From Bacilli bacterium (GTDB taxonomy: Bacteria > Bacillota_I > Bacilli_A > ML615J-28 > CAG-698), in assembly GCA_028691905.1 (NCBI GenBank), contig JAQUYJ010000068.1:1-5617 (forward strand): DNA of 5,617 nt. Direction: 5' to 3'. The position numbers and the translations under genes are program-made. This document shows positions 5,146-5,617 of this stretch, one piece after another. Below the pieces are notes generated by a model. It had not been told where the DNA came from. It was given only the letters and a program-made list of their open reading frames with translations, and did no database searches. Each line of letters opens with the position of its first letter. The stretch's first letter is position 1.

Positions 5146-5617
5146 TCAATCGGTTTTCTGGTTTCCAATATGTGTTTCTCCGACAGTTAATACTATAACC
5201 CGTGTTGGTGATGAAACCTTTTTCGCGAGCAGTATTGTATTTTCATTTGCTTCATGCATCAAGACAACTGTTTTTGGTTGAATGAAATCAACAGCTTCCA
5301 AGGCTTCTTCCCCATCCATCACATAAGTGCCACCTATCGGCAGAAATGCAATATCGACATTTTTAACCCTTTCCATTTCCGGAATCAGATCGGTATCCCC
5401 CGCAAAATAAATGGACTGATCTTTGAAACAAATAAAATAACCTACAAATGCACCTTTACTGTGATATTTTTTAATTGAATGCCCTGTTGGGGTATTGTAG
5501 GCAGGAAGACACTCAACAGTAAAAGAAGGAAAGGTAAGCATACTTTTGTCTGTAACCAAAATTTTTTGGCCCGTGATCTGCTCTGCAACGGTAAACGGAG
5601 CAACAATTATTGTATGT
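5146..5617 (-). CDS. Metallo-beta-lactamase-fold hydrolase, UPF0173/UlaG-like (C-terminal part)
   Basis: The reading frame continues unbroken to the right edge, so the gene starts outside the window; 156 whole residues are visible, beginning HTIIVAPFTVAEQ. The sequences SIYFAGDTDLIPEM and FLPIGGTYVMDGEEALEA are typical of the small metal-dependent hydrolases of the UPF0173 (lactamase_B_3) group. The Asp of GDTD would be the bridging metal ligand, and the His of LMHE the last metal ligand. The HxHxDH motif expected near the N-terminus is off the window. The TTG at 5557-5559 is an internal Leu codon rather than a start, because the frame remains open and homologous-looking upstream. Substrates of this group are mostly unknown. 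It ends at its own terminator and is probably not part of the thiolase operon. Confidence 0.87.
   Translation of the reverse strand, partial: HTIIVAPFTVAEQITGQKILVTDKSMLTFPSFTVECLPAYNTPTGHSIKKYHSKGAFVGYFICFKDQSIYFAGDTDLIPEMERVKNVDIAFLPIGGTYVMDGEEALEAVDFIQPKTVVLMHEANENTILLAKKVSSPTRVIVLTVGETHIGNQKTD

Noticed and set aside
5254..5478. Plus-strand open frame of 74 codons
   Set aside because: It is antisense to the metallo-beta-lactamase-fold gene, with no ribosome binding site seen.
5146..5559. TTG at 5557-5559 as the start of a complete 137-residue gene
   Set aside because: The frame stays open to the window edge with family-like sequence upstream, no ribosome binding site precedes the TTG, and the resulting protein would lack the metal-binding HxHxDH motif.
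1..5617. CRISPR array, tRNA, rRNA, insertion sequence or phage attachment site
   Set aside because: No regularly spaced repeats, tRNA-like cloverleaf, transposase frame or paired flanking repeats were seen.

Overview
The window is AT-rich DNA from what looks like a low-GC monoderm bacterium (Firmicutes/Bacillota in the broad sense, perhaps near the Erysipelotrichia or Mollicutes-related lineages). The grounds are strong AGGAGG-type ribosome binding sites, near-consensus sigma-A promoters with an added TGn element, stem-loop plus U-tract terminators, and InlB-type (Flg_new) repeats. Trp is read from TGG, and one gene ends in TGA, so the standard bacterial code applies rather than the mycoplasma code. 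The lineage is an inference.

Every convincing gene lies on the minus strand, so transcription runs from high to low coordinates. In that order: (1) the C-terminal part of a metallo-beta-lactamase-fold hydrolase (5617-5146), which ends upstream of a large hairpin terminator (about 5031-5078); (2) a gene-free stretch carrying a consensus promoter with a cre-like palindrome over its -35 box; (3) a tightly spaced operon of acetyl-CoA acetyltransferase (thiolase), FabG-type 3-oxoacyl reductase and a small cupin (4833-2557); (4) a 420-residue protein with its own promoter, built from two Flg_new-type repeats that each appear to be interrupted by a helical insert; (5) a complete heliorhodopsin (1166-387) with its own extended -10 promoter, a 5' inverted repeat and its own terminator; (6) the start of a membrane protein, possibly an MscS-type channel (300-1), whose promoter overlaps the heliorhodopsin terminator.

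The thiolase and reductase together would turn two acetyl-CoA into 3-hydroxybutyryl-CoA through acetoacetyl-CoA. The reductase carries the Asp typical of NAD(H) use. No polymer synthase, crotonase or acyl-CoA dehydrogenase is present here, so the end product is unknown. The cupin is translationally coupled to the reductase and may act in or sense the same pathway.

The most interesting item is the heliorhodopsin, a retinal-binding seven-helix photoreceptor family of unsettled function. It keeps the Schiff-base Lys (K244), the counterion Glu (E111) and two conserved His (H19, H84). It is transcribed as a single gene between a possible mechanosensitive channel and the repeat protein. No retinal-forming dioxygenase is visible. 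The repeat protein itself, with two interrupted repeats, no signal peptide and an internal duplication of about 200 residues, may be an undescribed architecture.
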